A DNA stretch of 64,000 bases from Lactobacillus amylovorus DSM 20531. GTDB taxonomy: Bacteria; Bacillota; Bacilli; Lactobacillales; Lactobacillaceae. The stretch covers positions 930,001 to 994,000 of the forward strand of contig NZ_CP017706.1 in the NCBI RefSeq assembly GCF_002706375.1. Reading direction: 5' to 3'. The notes below the pieces were generated by a model that worked only from the letters and a program-made list of their open reading frames with translations, was not told the DNA's origin and ran no database searches. Below, in pieces: positions 34,999 through 44,280 of the stretch. Positions within the stretch are counted from its first letter, which is position 1, and every line of letters starts with the position of its first letter. The position numbers and the translations under genes are program-made.

Positions 34999-36207
34999 TT
35001 ATTCTGTTTTCTTTTGTCCCGTCAATTTTTCAATGTCGGTGATATCTTGCGCCACCTCGAGGCATCCCAGATACTGATCATCGTCATCATGGACGGCGTA
35101 GTAACGCAAATAGAGCTTTCTACCCATCTTTCTTGGCGTGAACCAATATGAGATCTCGTTCTTCTTACCTTCATGAAATTCCTTGAAGATCTTCTCGATG
35201 ATTGGCTTGCTGGCCGGTGTGTGGCAGGAGAAGACGGAGTTGCCGATCGCGTTTTTAGAATGAGGGAAAATATTCGCACCGCCGCCAAAGTAGGCAACTT
35301 TGTCGTTGGCATCGACGAAAGTTAAAGCAAATGGCAACATATCTAAAATTGCGGACAGTTGTTTTAGATTCAATGATCCTTCCTTGAAGTTAATGAACAA
35401 GCTGGAAAGATTATCAACCGAAATTGGGCCGGCAGCCTTTGGTTCTGCTTTTGGCTTCCAATTCATTGGTGGGTTGATCAAGGTGTAACCGATTTGCTTT
35501 TCTTCTTGCTTAACGTTTTCCCAATCTTCGGGGGATGCCACTTCATCGATCATTGGAATCATGATGTCTTCTTCTTTGAAGATCATCTCGAGTACTTCGT
35601 GGCTAGTTTCCTTGATTGCCTTATCTAATTTTTTTGCATCAATTGGATCAGTATTAGCAATCTCATTTGCTTGTTTAATTAAACGTCTAATCTTGTCATC
35701 CACGCCCCACATTACTTGTGGCGGAGCAGTGATGCCGTACTTGGTCATTAGTGGAAAAAGCGAGGTCTCTTTTCTCGCATAGTGCTTATCGATCGTGGCT
35801 AAATCAGACAATGCTTGTTTAATTTTATCTAAGGTTTCATCAGATTTGTTATCTTTCCACTTTTTCAAGTTAGGCAATAAAAAGTCATTGACCAGCGACT
35901 TGATAACCACGTTTTCCTGCTTGATTGTGTTCACCGGATGACCTGGCATGGAAAAATCAGGATTCTCCTTGTTTTCCTTGATATTGCCCCTAAACACATC
36001 AGCGTGAACGTTACACAAATATTGAATCTTGCGTGGATCCAAACCTTGTGCGATTAATTCCCGCTCTGCTGCCGTAATTTCAGATACGTCGACCTTATCG
36101 AACGCCTCCTGAAACATCTTCTTCGCTGTCGCAAAATCGCCGCCATCTTGGATATAATGCAAGATCTTGAGCAGTGCCTCTTGTCTTTCTTTACTTAAAT
36201 TCGCCAT
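34999..36207 (-). CDS. DUF438 + hemerythrin-like HHE + PAS domain protein
   Basis: The 402-residue cytoplasmic protein has three parts. Residues 1-80 are DUF438 (ERQEALLKILHYIQDGGDFATAKKMF). Residues 90-240 carry a hemerythrin-like HHE domain (PGHPVNTIKQENVVI, HYARKETSLFPLM, EEDIMIPMIDEVA), whose His/Glu ligands suit a di-iron centre. Residues 280-395 form a PAS-type sensor domain (LPFALTFVDANDKVAYFGGG). The architecture recalls di-iron proteins of Fe-S repair and nitric-oxide or oxygen sensing. Its ATG shares one base with the stop of the upstream MIP18/DUF1858 gene, so they act together. The role itself is inferred. Confidence 0.87.
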   Translation of the reverse strand: MANLSKERQEALLKILHYIQDGGDFATAKKMFQEAFDKVDVSEITAAERELIAQGLDPRKIQYLCNVHADVFRGNIKENKENPDFSMPGHPVNTIKQENVVIKSLVNDFLLPNLKKWKDNKSDETLDKIKQALSDLATIDKHYARKETSLFPLMTKYGITAPPQVMWGVDDKIRRLIKQANEIANTDPIDAKKLDKAIKETSHEVLEMIFKEEDIMIPMIDEVASPEDWENVKQEEKQIGYTLINPPMNWKPKAEPKAAGPISVDNLSSLFINFKEGSLNLKQLSAILDMLPFALTFVDANDKVAYFGGGANIFPHSKNAIGNSVFSCHTPASKPIIEKIFKEFHEGKKNEISYWFTPRKMGRKLYLRYYAVHDDDDQYLGCLEVAQDITDIEKLTGQKKTE

Positions 36208-36788
36208 TATTCAATCACCTTGTAGCCCTTTTCTTCAAAAGCCTGTTTAATCTTGTTTAAATCGATCTTCATTGCTTGTGCACCAAGCGGAATCGTCATT
36301 ACTCTACCTACTGTGCTGAGCAAGCCTGGAATCTTAATTCTGGTAAAACCGCAGTCATACATAATCTGGATAAAATCAGGATATTCATCAGCCAGCTTTT
36401 TAATTGGCACAGAAAAGTCGATGACTTTTTGTTCTCTTTCAGTATCTTCGATCTCTTCTTTTTCACTTTGATCATCAAGCATCCCCAGCTGCTTCTTAGC
36501 GGCCTCAGTCATCCTCTCAGGCGACCAAACAGGATACCAGACTAATTGTACCTGACATGAATCAATGCCGTTAACGGTCAATACAGCCTGTTTAATGTGA
36601 TCTTGCAAATAAGTAGAAAGTGGACAGCCACTGATCGTCAAAGTCATCTTTACCGTGGCCTTCGTACCATCAATATCAATGCCGTAGATCAAACCCAAGT
36701 TAACAATGTCAACCTGCAATTCTGGATCGATGACCTCTTGCAAGGCCGTCATAATCTGATCAACTAACTCTATTTTTTCTTCTTTCAT
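36207..36788 (-). CDS. MIP18/DUF59 + DUF1858 protein (Fe-S cluster-related)
   Basis: The product is about 193 residues. The N-terminal half is a MIP18-family (DUF59, PaaD/SufT-like) domain with DPELQVDIVNLGLIYG near residue 18 and TISGCPLSTYLQ around 53, whose Cys is typical. The C-terminal 70 residues are a DUF1858 domain (FSVPIKKLADEYPDFIQIMYDCGFTRIK in the protein), often associated with hybrid-cluster proteins. The ATG at 36788 or 36791 follows GGAG; the longer TTG start is unlikely. DUF59 proteins help assemble Fe-S clusters. It stands next to the anaerobic ribonucleotide reductase genes, which need such clusters. Confidence 0.87.
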   Translation of the reverse strand: MKEEKIELVDQIMTALQEVIDPELQVDIVNLGLIYGIDIDGTKATVKMTLTISGCPLSTYLQDHIKQAVLTVNGIDSCQVQLVWYPVWSPERMTEAAKKQLGMLDDQSEKEEIEDTEREQKVIDFSVPIKKLADEYPDFIQIMYDCGFTRIKIPGLLSTVGRVMTIPLGAQAMKIDLNKIKQAFEEKGYKVIE

Positions 36789-36807
36789 CATTTTTCTCCA
36801 CAAAATA

Positions 36808-36845
36808 AGGGTAACTGTAAATCTAATTTTACAATTACCCCTTGT
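36808..36845 (-). terminator. Terminator of nrdDG
   Basis: GGGTAACTGTAAATC pairs with ACAATTACCC (36810-36841), a long stem after the nrdG stop on the minus strand. Read-through could feed the next two genes. Confidence 0.78.
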
Positions 36846-36858
36846 TTTTATCTATTAT

Positions 36859-37572
36859 CTATCTTTGCAATTTGTCCCAAATAACAACTTTGCCAGTCTT
36901 CAATGACTTAGGCACGTCGATAATTCGTTGGTTGCTTGAACCTCTAAACTGCAAGGTCAAATCCTTCTTTGCTTCAAGGAATCGTCCATCAACTAAGATA
37001 TCGATCTTTGACAGCATCTCTTTTTTATCAGGAGTTTCCTTTTGCAGTTCATCCCAAGTGTAGCCGGACCAAGACCAGATGTCCTTGGTATGACCGAATT
37101 CTTTTCTCACCCGATTGATAATTTTTAAACAAACCCAGGTGTTCAAGAATGGTTCGCCGCCCAAAAGGGTTAAACCTTGGACATAAGGTTGTGACATATC
37201 TTCGATGATTTTGTCTTCAAGATCTTGCGTATAAGGCTGACCATAGTTGAAGTTCTGCGCAGCCAAGTTGTAGCAGCCCGGACAATCAAACAAACATCCC
37301 GATACATAAAGACTGCATCTTACGCCTTCACCATCAACGAAGTTGAATGGCTTGTAGTCCGCAATCTTGTGCAAACTATGTTCTTCGCTCTTCCATTCTT
37401 GCGGCTTAGGGTTCTTTGGCATTGCCCTTTGCTTAAGCAACTTCTTTGCATGATCGACCTGAGGCTTATATTGATTTGAGTCAACAAATACCGTATCGCC
37501 ATCAATATTAACCTTGATCAAACTGCTTCGAATGTCAGGGCCTTCTTGATCGTTTTTATCTTTCTTTGGCAT
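36859..37572 (-). CDS. nrdG: Anaerobic ribonucleotide reductase activating enzyme, long form
   Basis: This radical SAM enzyme puts the glycyl radical on NrdD. The SAM cluster motif CLFDCPGC (C-x3-C-x2-C) is near residues 91-98, followed by LTLLGGEPF near 133 and WSWSGYTWDEL near 165. At 237 residues it is longer than the usual 150-200, because of about 65 extra N-terminal residues (charged, KVNIDGDTVFVDSN, AKKLLKQRAMP). It overlaps the end of nrdD by 17 bases in another frame. Regulation by low oxygen is expected, but no operator was identified. Confidence 0.93.
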   Translation of the reverse strand: MPKKDKNDQEGPDIRSSLIKVNIDGDTVFVDSNQYKPQVDHAKKLLKQRAMPKNPKPQEWKSEEHSLHKIADYKPFNFVDGEGVRCSLYVSGCLFDCPGCYNLAAQNFNYGQPYTQDLEDKIIEDMSQPYVQGLTLLGGEPFLNTWVCLKIINRVRKEFGHTKDIWSWSGYTWDELQKETPDKKEMLSKIDILVDGRFLEAKKDLTLQFRGSSNQRIIDVPKSLKTGKVVIWDKLQR

Positions 37573-39751
37573 TTTCTTCGATTTCCTCTTCAGCTTCTTC
37601 GCGTACCAAGCCCATGGTCATGTGCTTTACTCTGTGAGCAATTTCTTCATGACGACCGTGAACCATAGGTCTCTTCAAAGGATTACCAAGGTAGCCGCAG
37701 GTTCTCTTTACACAGTCACAGGTACGTGGATCGTGGTTGCCGCAGACTGGGCATTGGAAGCCTTTAGCAGTAGCCTTGAATTCACCGGCGAAACCACACT
37801 TGTAGCACTTGTCGATTGGGGTGTTGGTACCAAGGTAGCCTACCTTGTCGTAAGCCCAGTCCCAAACGGCTTCAAGAGCTGCTGGGTTTTGCTTCAAGTT
37901 AGGGTATTCGCAGTAGTGGATGAAACCACCGGCAGCGTATTTTGGATAATCCATTTCGAAACTCAACTTTTCAAATGGAGTTGGGTGCTTTCTAACATCG
38001 TAGTGGAATGAGTTAGTGTAGTATTCCTTGTCAGTGATGTCCTTGACCTTGCCGAACTTAGCAGTATCAAGTCTGCAGAAGCGGTCGGTCAAACTTTCAC
38101 TTGGAGTTGAGTACAAGCTGTAGTGGTAGTGGTTAGGATCGTCCTTTTCCCACTTAGCACATAAGTCATGCATCTTCTTAACGATCTCAACAGTGAAGTC
38201 GTGAGCTTCATTGTTGTGTTCCCAATCGGAACCGTAGAAGACAGTACCTACTTCGTAAAGGCCGATGTAGCCCAAGGAAATAGTGGCACGCCCGTTCTTG
38301 AAGAGGTCGTTAACGTTGCCATCTTCTGAAAGACGCTTGCCAAATGCACCGTATTGGTAAAGGATTGGTGCGTTGACTGGCTTAGCTTCGGTTACGCGGT
38401 GAGCCTTGAATTGTAAGGCTTCGTGGCAAGTTTGCATTCTAACGTCGAAGATCTTCCAGAACAAGTCCATATCGCCGTGACTTTCCATAGCGATTCTTGG
38501 CAAGTTAACAGTGACAACACCTAAGTTCATTCTGCCTGAGTTAACTTCCTTGCCGTTCTTGTCCTTCCAACCTTGTAAGAATGAACGACAACCCATTGGA
38601 CACTTGAATGAGCCGGTGATTTCTTTAATCTTGTCGTAGCTCAAAACGTCTGGGTACATCCTCTTGGTTGAACATTCGATGGCAAGCTTCTTAACATCGT
38701 AGTTAGGATCGCCTGGGTGCAAGTTAAGCCCTCTCTTAAGAGTGAAGAGCAGCTTTGGGAAGATAGCAGTTCTGTGTTCTTTACCCAAACCAGCAATTCT
38801 GATTCTTAAGATGTCTTTTTGGATTTCTTTTTCAATCCAAGAAGTACCAAGACCGAAGCCCAAGCTAGTAAATGGTGTTTGACCTTGGCTTGAGAACATA
38901 GTGTTGATCTCGTATTCAAGGCTTTGCATAGCGTCGTAGATGTCTTTCTTGGTACGCTTCTTAGCAAAAGCATCTGCTTTTTCTTCATCGTCAATTAATT
39001 CTTTAGCATCCTTTAAGTGCTTTTCGTAGTTCTTTTGAGCAAAAGGAGCTAAAACTTCATCGGCACGGTCGAATGAACAACCACCGTATTGGCTTGAAGC
39101 AACGTTAGTAATGATTTGGGCAACTTGACTAGTAGCAACGCCGATTGAGTTAGGACTTTCCATGTAGGCATTACCAATCTTGAAGCCGTTGGTAAGCATT
39201 TCTTTGAAGTCGATCAAGCAGCAGTTAGACATTGGTGAAAGTGGCGTGTAGTCTAAGTCGTGCCAGTGAATGTCGCCGCGAAGGTGGGCTTTAGCGATGT
39301 GTTCAGGCATCATGGTCAAACCAACGGTCTTACCTACTGTACCAGCGGTCAAATCACGTTGGGTACTGAAGACATCACTATCTTTATTTGCGTTTTCGTT
39401 AACGATGGTTGGGTCTTTATGAACTAAGCGTTCCAAACGGCTCTTAGTATCAATTTGTTTTTCCCATTCGGCGACGTCGTGCTTGCGGTAAGCAACATAC
39501 TTTTTGGCAGCTTCAATATAGCCCAGTTCATTCAAGCTTTGTCTAAATGCGGTCGCAACATCTTGTGCCGTTACGGTGTCATCATCAAGCTTGTCCATAA
39601 TCTTGCTTAAAATAATTGTCTTAACATCATCTAAGCCGAGAGCGTGAATAACCATTTCCAATTTGAATAATTCGAACGGATATTTAGAGCCGTCACGCTT
39701 AACGAACATTGTTGGTGTTTCTAGCTTTTGCTCCAATTCTTGCTTTAACAT
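37556..39751 (-). CDS. nrdD: Anaerobic ribonucleoside-triphosphate reductase
   Basis: This class III reductase makes dNTPs without oxygen. The 731-residue product starts at the ATG at 39751 after AGAGAGG. The N-terminal ATP-cone (FVKRDGSKYPFELFKLEMVI near residues 16-36) gives allosteric control. The ten-stranded barrel contains HWHDLDYTPLSPMSNCCLID near 165 with active-site cysteines. The C-terminal zinc site has two pairs (CYKCG near 651, CPVCG near 667), and the glycyl radical loop is RTCGYLGNP near 684. It is coupled to nrdG. A possible weak -10 (TATAGAAT) lies about 55 bases upstream. Confidence 0.96.
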   Translation of the reverse strand: MLKQELEQKLETPTMFVKRDGSKYPFELFKLEMVIHALGLDDVKTIILSKIMDKLDDDTVTAQDVATAFRQSLNELGYIEAAKKYVAYRKHDVAEWEKQIDTKSRLERLVHKDPTIVNENANKDSDVFSTQRDLTAGTVGKTVGLTMMPEHIAKAHLRGDIHWHDLDYTPLSPMSNCCLIDFKEMLTNGFKIGNAYMESPNSIGVATSQVAQIITNVASSQYGGCSFDRADEVLAPFAQKNYEKHLKDAKELIDDEEKADAFAKKRTKKDIYDAMQSLEYEINTMFSSQGQTPFTSLGFGLGTSWIEKEIQKDILRIRIAGLGKEHRTAIFPKLLFTLKRGLNLHPGDPNYDVKKLAIECSTKRMYPDVLSYDKIKEITGSFKCPMGCRSFLQGWKDKNGKEVNSGRMNLGVVTVNLPRIAMESHGDMDLFWKIFDVRMQTCHEALQFKAHRVTEAKPVNAPILYQYGAFGKRLSEDGNVNDLFKNGRATISLGYIGLYEVGTVFYGSDWEHNNEAHDFTVEIVKKMHDLCAKWEKDDPNHYHYSLYSTPSESLTDRFCRLDTAKFGKVKDITDKEYYTNSFHYDVRKHPTPFEKLSFEMDYPKYAAGGFIHYCEYPNLKQNPAALEAVWDWAYDKVGYLGTNTPIDKCYKCGFAGEFKATAKGFQCPVCGNHDPRTCDCVKRTCGYLGNPLKRPMVHGRHEEIAHRVKHMTMGLVREEAEEEIEENAKER

Positions 39752-39859
39752 AAAGATCAACCTCTCTAAATCTATGAATCAATCTTACCATAAAACACAA
39801 TATCTTGTATTCTATACGTATAAAGACATCTATACCTTGTATTTAGCAAAAGGCTGCTG

Positions 39860-40856
39860 TTAAGAGATTTTGAGCACGAAAAAAAGTTGGGAGAAATTTT
39901 TCCCAACTTTTTTAGCACCTGTTTGTGGCAAAGTCTTTTGATTTTGTTTCTTGTTAGCTGACACTACATCTTGTGGTTTAGCTGTTGCTTGAGGATGTTG
40001 TTTGGTTTGTGTGTTATTCAATACGGTACCTTGTGGCTTAGTAGTGTTCTTTACTGCAGCTGCTGGAGCGTACTTTCTACCATGTCTGTTGGTTGCATTT
40101 TCTGCGTGTGGCTTGACGGTCTTACCGTTGTCCTTAGTCTTGTTAGGCTTGTTTTCTGGTTTGACTGGAGCCGTGGTTGGTTGAGCCGGAGTCACAGGAG
40201 TTTCTGCTAGTAGCAATTTCACCCAAATGCTTTTGAATTTCGTTTACAGCTTCTTCAGCAGAGTTAAATGCTTTAACTGGAAGTGTTTCAACAACTTGGC
40301 CGTTGATTTCTACTTTGTATAAGTAGTGTTGGGCATTATCTTTGCCAAAAACATCAGTACCTCTATGAGCATTATCTTGAATTTCCCAGTTACTTAAGTT
40401 AACCAAACATTGAATCTTATAATCACTTAAGAAATTAGAAGTAAAATTAGTTACTTTAGAAACATCCCAATTTTCCAAACCATCGATTTCAACCAAATTA
40501 TGATCCATCGCAAAAGTTTGAGCTATCCTATCGACGCCAGTTGTATCCAAAGCACCAACATCAAGCTTCTGCAAGGTACCTGAACTAGCAAAGGCATAAG
40601 ATAAATCAGCAGTGTTTGGAATGACTACATCGCCAACATAGGTAACGCCAGTCTTTGTCTTTACTTCAACATTGCCATCGCTTAAATTACCATAGTCTCA
40701 GTCATTAATATTTACTGCTCTTCCGGCTAAATAACCATTAAAAGAACCCCAAAAGGCATCTGAATATGGGCTAGCTTGTACATTAGTAGCTGGTGCCGCA
40801 ACAGAAATCCCCATAATAGCTGCTGTCGCAATAATACCTAACTTTTTAATTTTCAT
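39860..40856 (-). pseudogene. Decayed BspA/DUF285-type LPXTG surface protein
   Basis: A good start (GGAGG then ATG at 40856) and signal peptide (MKIKKLGIIATAAIMG, cleavage near VQAS) open the gene. A TGA after NIND (40698-40700) breaks it in frame. The frame continues with DYGNLSDGNVEV and DUF285-type text (NWDVSKVTNFTSNF, NWEIQDNAHRG), then shifts near 40210 into a Pro/Thr/Lys-rich stalk ending KTLPQTGAKK. The membrane helix and basic tail of the sorting signal are missing; the frame runs into a terminator hairpin instead. So one nonsense codon, one frameshift and a lost anchor are seen. Full-length relatives bind mucus or matrix at the cell wall. Confidence 0.85.
39878..39917 (-). terminator. 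Terminator overlapping the end of the decayed surface protein gene
   Basis: AAAAAAGTTGGGAGAAATTT pairs with AAATTTTTCCCAACTTTTTT around 39880-39914. It lies immediately after the LPQTG codons, so the anchor-coding part was probably deleted up to this hairpin. Confidence 0.8.
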
Positions 40857-40929
40857 CCTTTTTTCCTCCTTGAAAAAATTCATTGTCATTATATAACCAA
40901 TTATTTATTCCAAAGATAGAAACAAAAAT

Positions 40930-40962
40930 AAAAAAGCTTGGAAATAACTTCCAAGCTTTCTT
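40930..40962 (-). terminator. Terminator of the asnB/D-Asp ligase operon
   Basis: AAAGCTTGGAAATAACTTCCAAGCTTT at 40933-40959 with a T run on the minus-strand side. Confidence 0.9.
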
Positions 40963-40972
40963 AAATATTCAA

Positions 40973-42241
40973 TTACTTATTTTTCTTGAAGTATTGACCC
41001 TTGTTTACTTCGTAGTACTTCTTGTAACGAGCGTAGTAGTTGTGGAACATGTACTTCATCAAAAGCCAACGCTTAAAGTTGCGGTCTTTGTCGTAAAAGA
41101 CAGTAGTACCATAACGACCTTCGTGAATTAATTCTTCTGCAGTGTCCTTAGCTTCGTTTTCAAAGGCGTATTCCTTAAAGATCTTAACTGGTACACCCAT
41201 CCATAAAACGTGCTTAGACTTCAACTTATTGCCGTATACGGTGTCCTTATCCTTCAAGCTGTCTTCAACGTAATCGTCGATGTACCACTTAGCCAAGTTG
41301 TAACCGTTCAAAGTTACGTAGAAGCTTGAACGACCTTGACGCAAGTTGATTTCGAAGAACTTGTATTGGCCGTCACGAGTATCGTACTTGATATCGAAGT
41401 TAGCCATACCAGTGTAGTTCAACTTTTCAAGGAAGGCTTGAACTTGTTCGTATAACTTTTCGTCGTATGCTGGCAAGATAGTCATGTAGTTACCGATTGA
41501 TTGTGGGGTTGGGTCTTCCAATAATGGGTGACCTAAGCACATCATCTTAACTTGGTGGTTCTTGTCAACGTAAGCATTCAAGGTTCTCATGTTTGAGTCA
41601 TCACCAGGGATGAAGTCTTGCAAAATAAGGTCTTCAGTATAACCATTGGTGTAGATCTTGCCTACGATATCCTTGAATTCATTTTCATCGTGGATGGTGA
41701 AAGTCTTCTTACGACCTTCGAATTGGCAGTTAAGCCATGAAACTGGGTCTTCTGGCTTAAGTTCTACTGGGAATTGGAATGGCACATCAGTGTACTTGCC
41801 TGACTTGTAATCATCCATAGTGATGATCTTAGTCTTCGGATACGGCAAACCATATTCTTCGGCAACTTCGTAGAAGCCTTCCTTAGAAATTAACTTTTCA
41901 AGCAAGTCGTAATCGATGTAAGGTACGATAAATACCTTGCTCAATTCTTCCTTGTGCTTTGAAAGAAGTTCCGCATAACCATCACCACAAGCAATCAAAA
42001 TTACTGGTTCCTTGTGATCCTTGTAGATTTCCATCTTTTTACGCATAACATCCATAAAAGTTGGATCTGCGCTAAAACCATGGTGAAGTTCTACGTCAAC
42101 AATCTTTGAATAACGGGTTGCGGCAAGTTGGGCATCAGCCATTGCCTTAACCTTGATGCCATATGCTTCGTTGAATGAACGAGCCATACCATAAACGTTA
42201 ATGTCACTACCAAGTAAAATTGGTGTAAATTTCTTAGTCAT
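40973..42241 (-). CDS. D-aspartate ligase (ATP-grasp) for the peptidoglycan cross-bridge
   Basis: The 422-residue cytoplasmic ATP-grasp enzyme has an N-terminal part (FTPILLGSDINVYGMARSFNE) that closely resembles enterococcal Aslfm, which links D-Asp to the lysine side chain of the peptidoglycan precursor. ATP-grasp features are LILQDFIPGDDSNMRTLNAYV near 216 and FEINLRQGRSSFYVTLNGYN near 305, carrying the Mg-binding Glu/Asn. ATG 42241 is preferred; an in-frame TTG three codons earlier is possible. It lies 21 bases after asnB, as expected if AsnB amidates the added D-Asp to D-Asn. The enzyme name rests on family resemblance, not assay. Confidence 0.85.
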   Translation of the reverse strand: MTKKFTPILLGSDINVYGMARSFNEAYGIKVKAMADAQLAATRYSKIVDVELHHGFSADPTFMDVMRKKMEIYKDHKEPVILIACGDGYAELLSKHKEELSKVFIVPYIDYDLLEKLISKEGFYEVAEEYGLPYPKTKIITMDDYKSGKYTDVPFQFPVELKPEDPVSWLNCQFEGRKKTFTIHDENEFKDIVGKIYTNGYTEDLILQDFIPGDDSNMRTLNAYVDKNHQVKMMCLGHPLLEDPTPQSIGNYMTILPAYDEKLYEQVQAFLEKLNYTGMANFDIKYDTRDGQYKFFEINLRQGRSSFYVTLNGYNLAKWYIDDYVEDSLKDKDTVYGNKLKSKHVLWMGVPVKIFKEYAFENEAKDTAEELIHEGRYGTTVFYDKDRNFKRWLLMKYMFHNYYARYKKYYEVNKGQYFKKNK

Positions 42242-42262
42242 TATCTTCAATAATCCCCTAAA

Positions 42263-44212
42263 TTAAAGTAACTTACCTTGCTTAATCAAATTAGCAACTT
42301 CAGGTTGAACATGTTGGTACTTCTTAACAGTGTTTTCGTAATCTACGAAGAACAACTTGTACCAAACAAGGAAGGTGTAGATAACCCAGATTTGTCTTCT
42401 GTGTGAGCCATCGCCTTCGTAGTTGTCATCAAGAAGCTTAATGATCTTCTTTTGATCGAAGATATCATTTACGAATTCTTCTTCGAACAAGCTGCGTACT
42501 TGCTTGTAGAAGCGTGGTTCCTTAAGCCATTGTTTGATTGGCGTTGGGAAACCAAGCTTTGGACGCTTAGCCCATTCGTCAGGCAATACCTTTTCTGAAG
42601 CCTTACGAAGTGCGTACTTGGTATCATGACGGTTTACCAAGTACTTAGTTGGGATTGAGTTAGCTAATTCTGCGATCTTCTTATCAAGATATGGCACACG
42701 AACTTCAAGTGAGTGAGCCATTGAGATCTTGTCGGCCTTTTGTTCAATATCGTTAAGCATGAAGTGGTGCAAATCGATGTATTGCATTTGCTTAACGTTG
42801 TCGATGCCCTTAACCTTCTTGAAGTCCTTTTGGTAAATGCCGTTAACAGTCAACTTGTTGCGGTAAGTTGGCTGCAAAATGCTGTTGGCATCCTTTGAGG
42901 TAAAGATAGTTGGGTAATCCATGTCGTAAATTACTGATTGACCAACGTAGAATTCACTTGGTTCAGCCAAATTGGTGTACATGTGAACTTTACCTGGGAA
43001 GTTAGGCATTTTCTTAATCTTGTGAGCCAACTTAACTTGCTTATTCTTAGGCAACTTCTTAAGTTCGCTAGTGAAGACCTTGATCAAATCATTATGGGTG
43101 TGCATCCCGTAGTTAACATAACCGGCAAACAATTCGTCGGCACCTTCACCAGAAAGCGCAACAGTAACGTGCTTACGAGCCAACTTACACAAGTACCAAA
43201 GTGGGATGATTGATGGGTTGGCATCAGGTTCATCCATGTGGTATTGCATTTCTGGGAAATCACGCATAGCTTCATCGGCGTCAACCTTGTCACTGAAGAA
43301 CTTCCAGTGGTTGATGTCAGCTAAAGCCTTAGCCTTTGAAGCTTCATCGTAAGTTGAGTCGTCAAAACTTACTGAGAAAACGTCGTCTGGGTTAAGCAAA
43401 GTGGTCAAGTATGAAGAGTCGATACCTTCTGACAAGAAGGCACCAACCTTAACGTCGGCGTTTCTGTACAAGTCAACAGTTTCCTTCAAGTCATCGTTGA
43501 TGCGCTTCAAAGTTTCTTCAAAGCTTAAGCTGTTTTCCTTGTATTCAGCATCCCAGTATTGGTGGGTCTTCATTTCGCCATCTTTGTATTCGAACCAGTG
43601 ACCTGCTGGGAATCTGTAAACACCCTTAAAGAAAGTTTCTTCAAGGTCGTTGTATTGGTTCATGAGGTATGGCTTAACAGCTTCAACGTTCAATTCACGC
43701 TTGAACTTTGGATATTCCAAGAAACTCTTAAGTTCTGAACCAACAAGCAAGTGGCCATCTTGGTTGCTGTAGTACATTGGCTTGATACCAAAGAAGTCAC
43801 GTGCACCATAAAGGGTCTTGTTGTTGTCATCCCAGATAAGGAAGGCAAACATACCACGTACCTTCTTAAGTAAACCATCCATGCCCCATTCTTCATAACC
43901 GTGAAGCAATACTTCAGTATCGGCCTTGGTAGTGAAAGTGTGGCCTGCTTTAATTAATTGTTCTCTTAATGGCTTAAAGTTGTAAATCTCACCATTAAAG
44001 ATAATTGCTCTAGTTTTATCTTCATTATAAATAGGTTGCGTACCCCCACGAAGATCGATAATTGACAATCTTCTGAAACCAAGGGCAACCTCATCGTTAG
44101 TGTAGTAACCGTCGGAACTAGGTCCACGGTGCTTGATCGTAGCCATCATTTTGCCAATAACGGCTTGTTTTTCGTTTATTTTTGGATCATAAAATGCGAC
44201 AATTCCGCACAT
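42263..44212 (-). CDS. asnB: Asparagine synthetase (glutamine-hydrolysing), likely D-Asp cross-bridge amidase
   Basis: The 649-residue product has an N-terminal class II glutaminase domain with the catalytic Cys2 (MCGIVAFYDP), plus RGPSSDGYY near 31 and NGEIYNFKPLR near 75. The C-terminal synthetase domain has the pyrophosphatase-type loop GAFLSEGIDSSYLT near 262 (usually SGGxDS; here SEGIDSS) and VALSGEGADELFAGYVNYG near 361. In lactobacilli and lactococci AsnH/AsnB homologues amidate cell-wall D-Asp. The neighbour D-Asp ligase supports that role over free asparagine synthesis. Both remain possible. Confidence 0.92.
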   Translation of the reverse strand: MCGIVAFYDPKINEKQAVIGKMMATIKHRGPSSDGYYTNDEVALGFRRLSIIDLRGGTQPIYNEDKTRAIIFNGEIYNFKPLREQLIKAGHTFTTKADTEVLLHGYEEWGMDGLLKKVRGMFAFLIWDDNNKTLYGARDFFGIKPMYYSNQDGHLLVGSELKSFLEYPKFKRELNVEAVKPYLMNQYNDLEETFFKGVYRFPAGHWFEYKDGEMKTHQYWDAEYKENSLSFEETLKRINDDLKETVDLYRNADVKVGAFLSEGIDSSYLTTLLNPDDVFSVSFDDSTYDEASKAKALADINHWKFFSDKVDADEAMRDFPEMQYHMDEPDANPSIIPLWYLCKLARKHVTVALSGEGADELFAGYVNYGMHTHNDLIKVFTSELKKLPKNKQVKLAHKIKKMPNFPGKVHMYTNLAEPSEFYVGQSVIYDMDYPTIFTSKDANSILQPTYRNKLTVNGIYQKDFKKVKGIDNVKQMQYIDLHHFMLNDIEQKADKISMAHSLEVRVPYLDKKIAELANSIPTKYLVNRHDTKYALRKASEKVLPDEWAKRPKLGFPTPIKQWLKEPRFYKQVRSLFEEEFVNDIFDQKKIIKLLDDNYEGDGSHRRQIWVIYTFLVWYKLFFVDYENTVKKYQHVQPEVANLIKQGKLL

Positions 44213-44280
44213 ATTTAAACTTCCCCTAAGCTAAATTCTCTCTACTTTATCTATACATATTTTTCTACGTTAACTTTTTT

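Noticed and set aside
42263..44212. asnB as a plain asparagine biosynthesis gene
   Set aside because: Not excluded, but the adjacent D-Asp ligase makes the cell-wall role more likely, so I did not list it as amino-acid synthesis alone.
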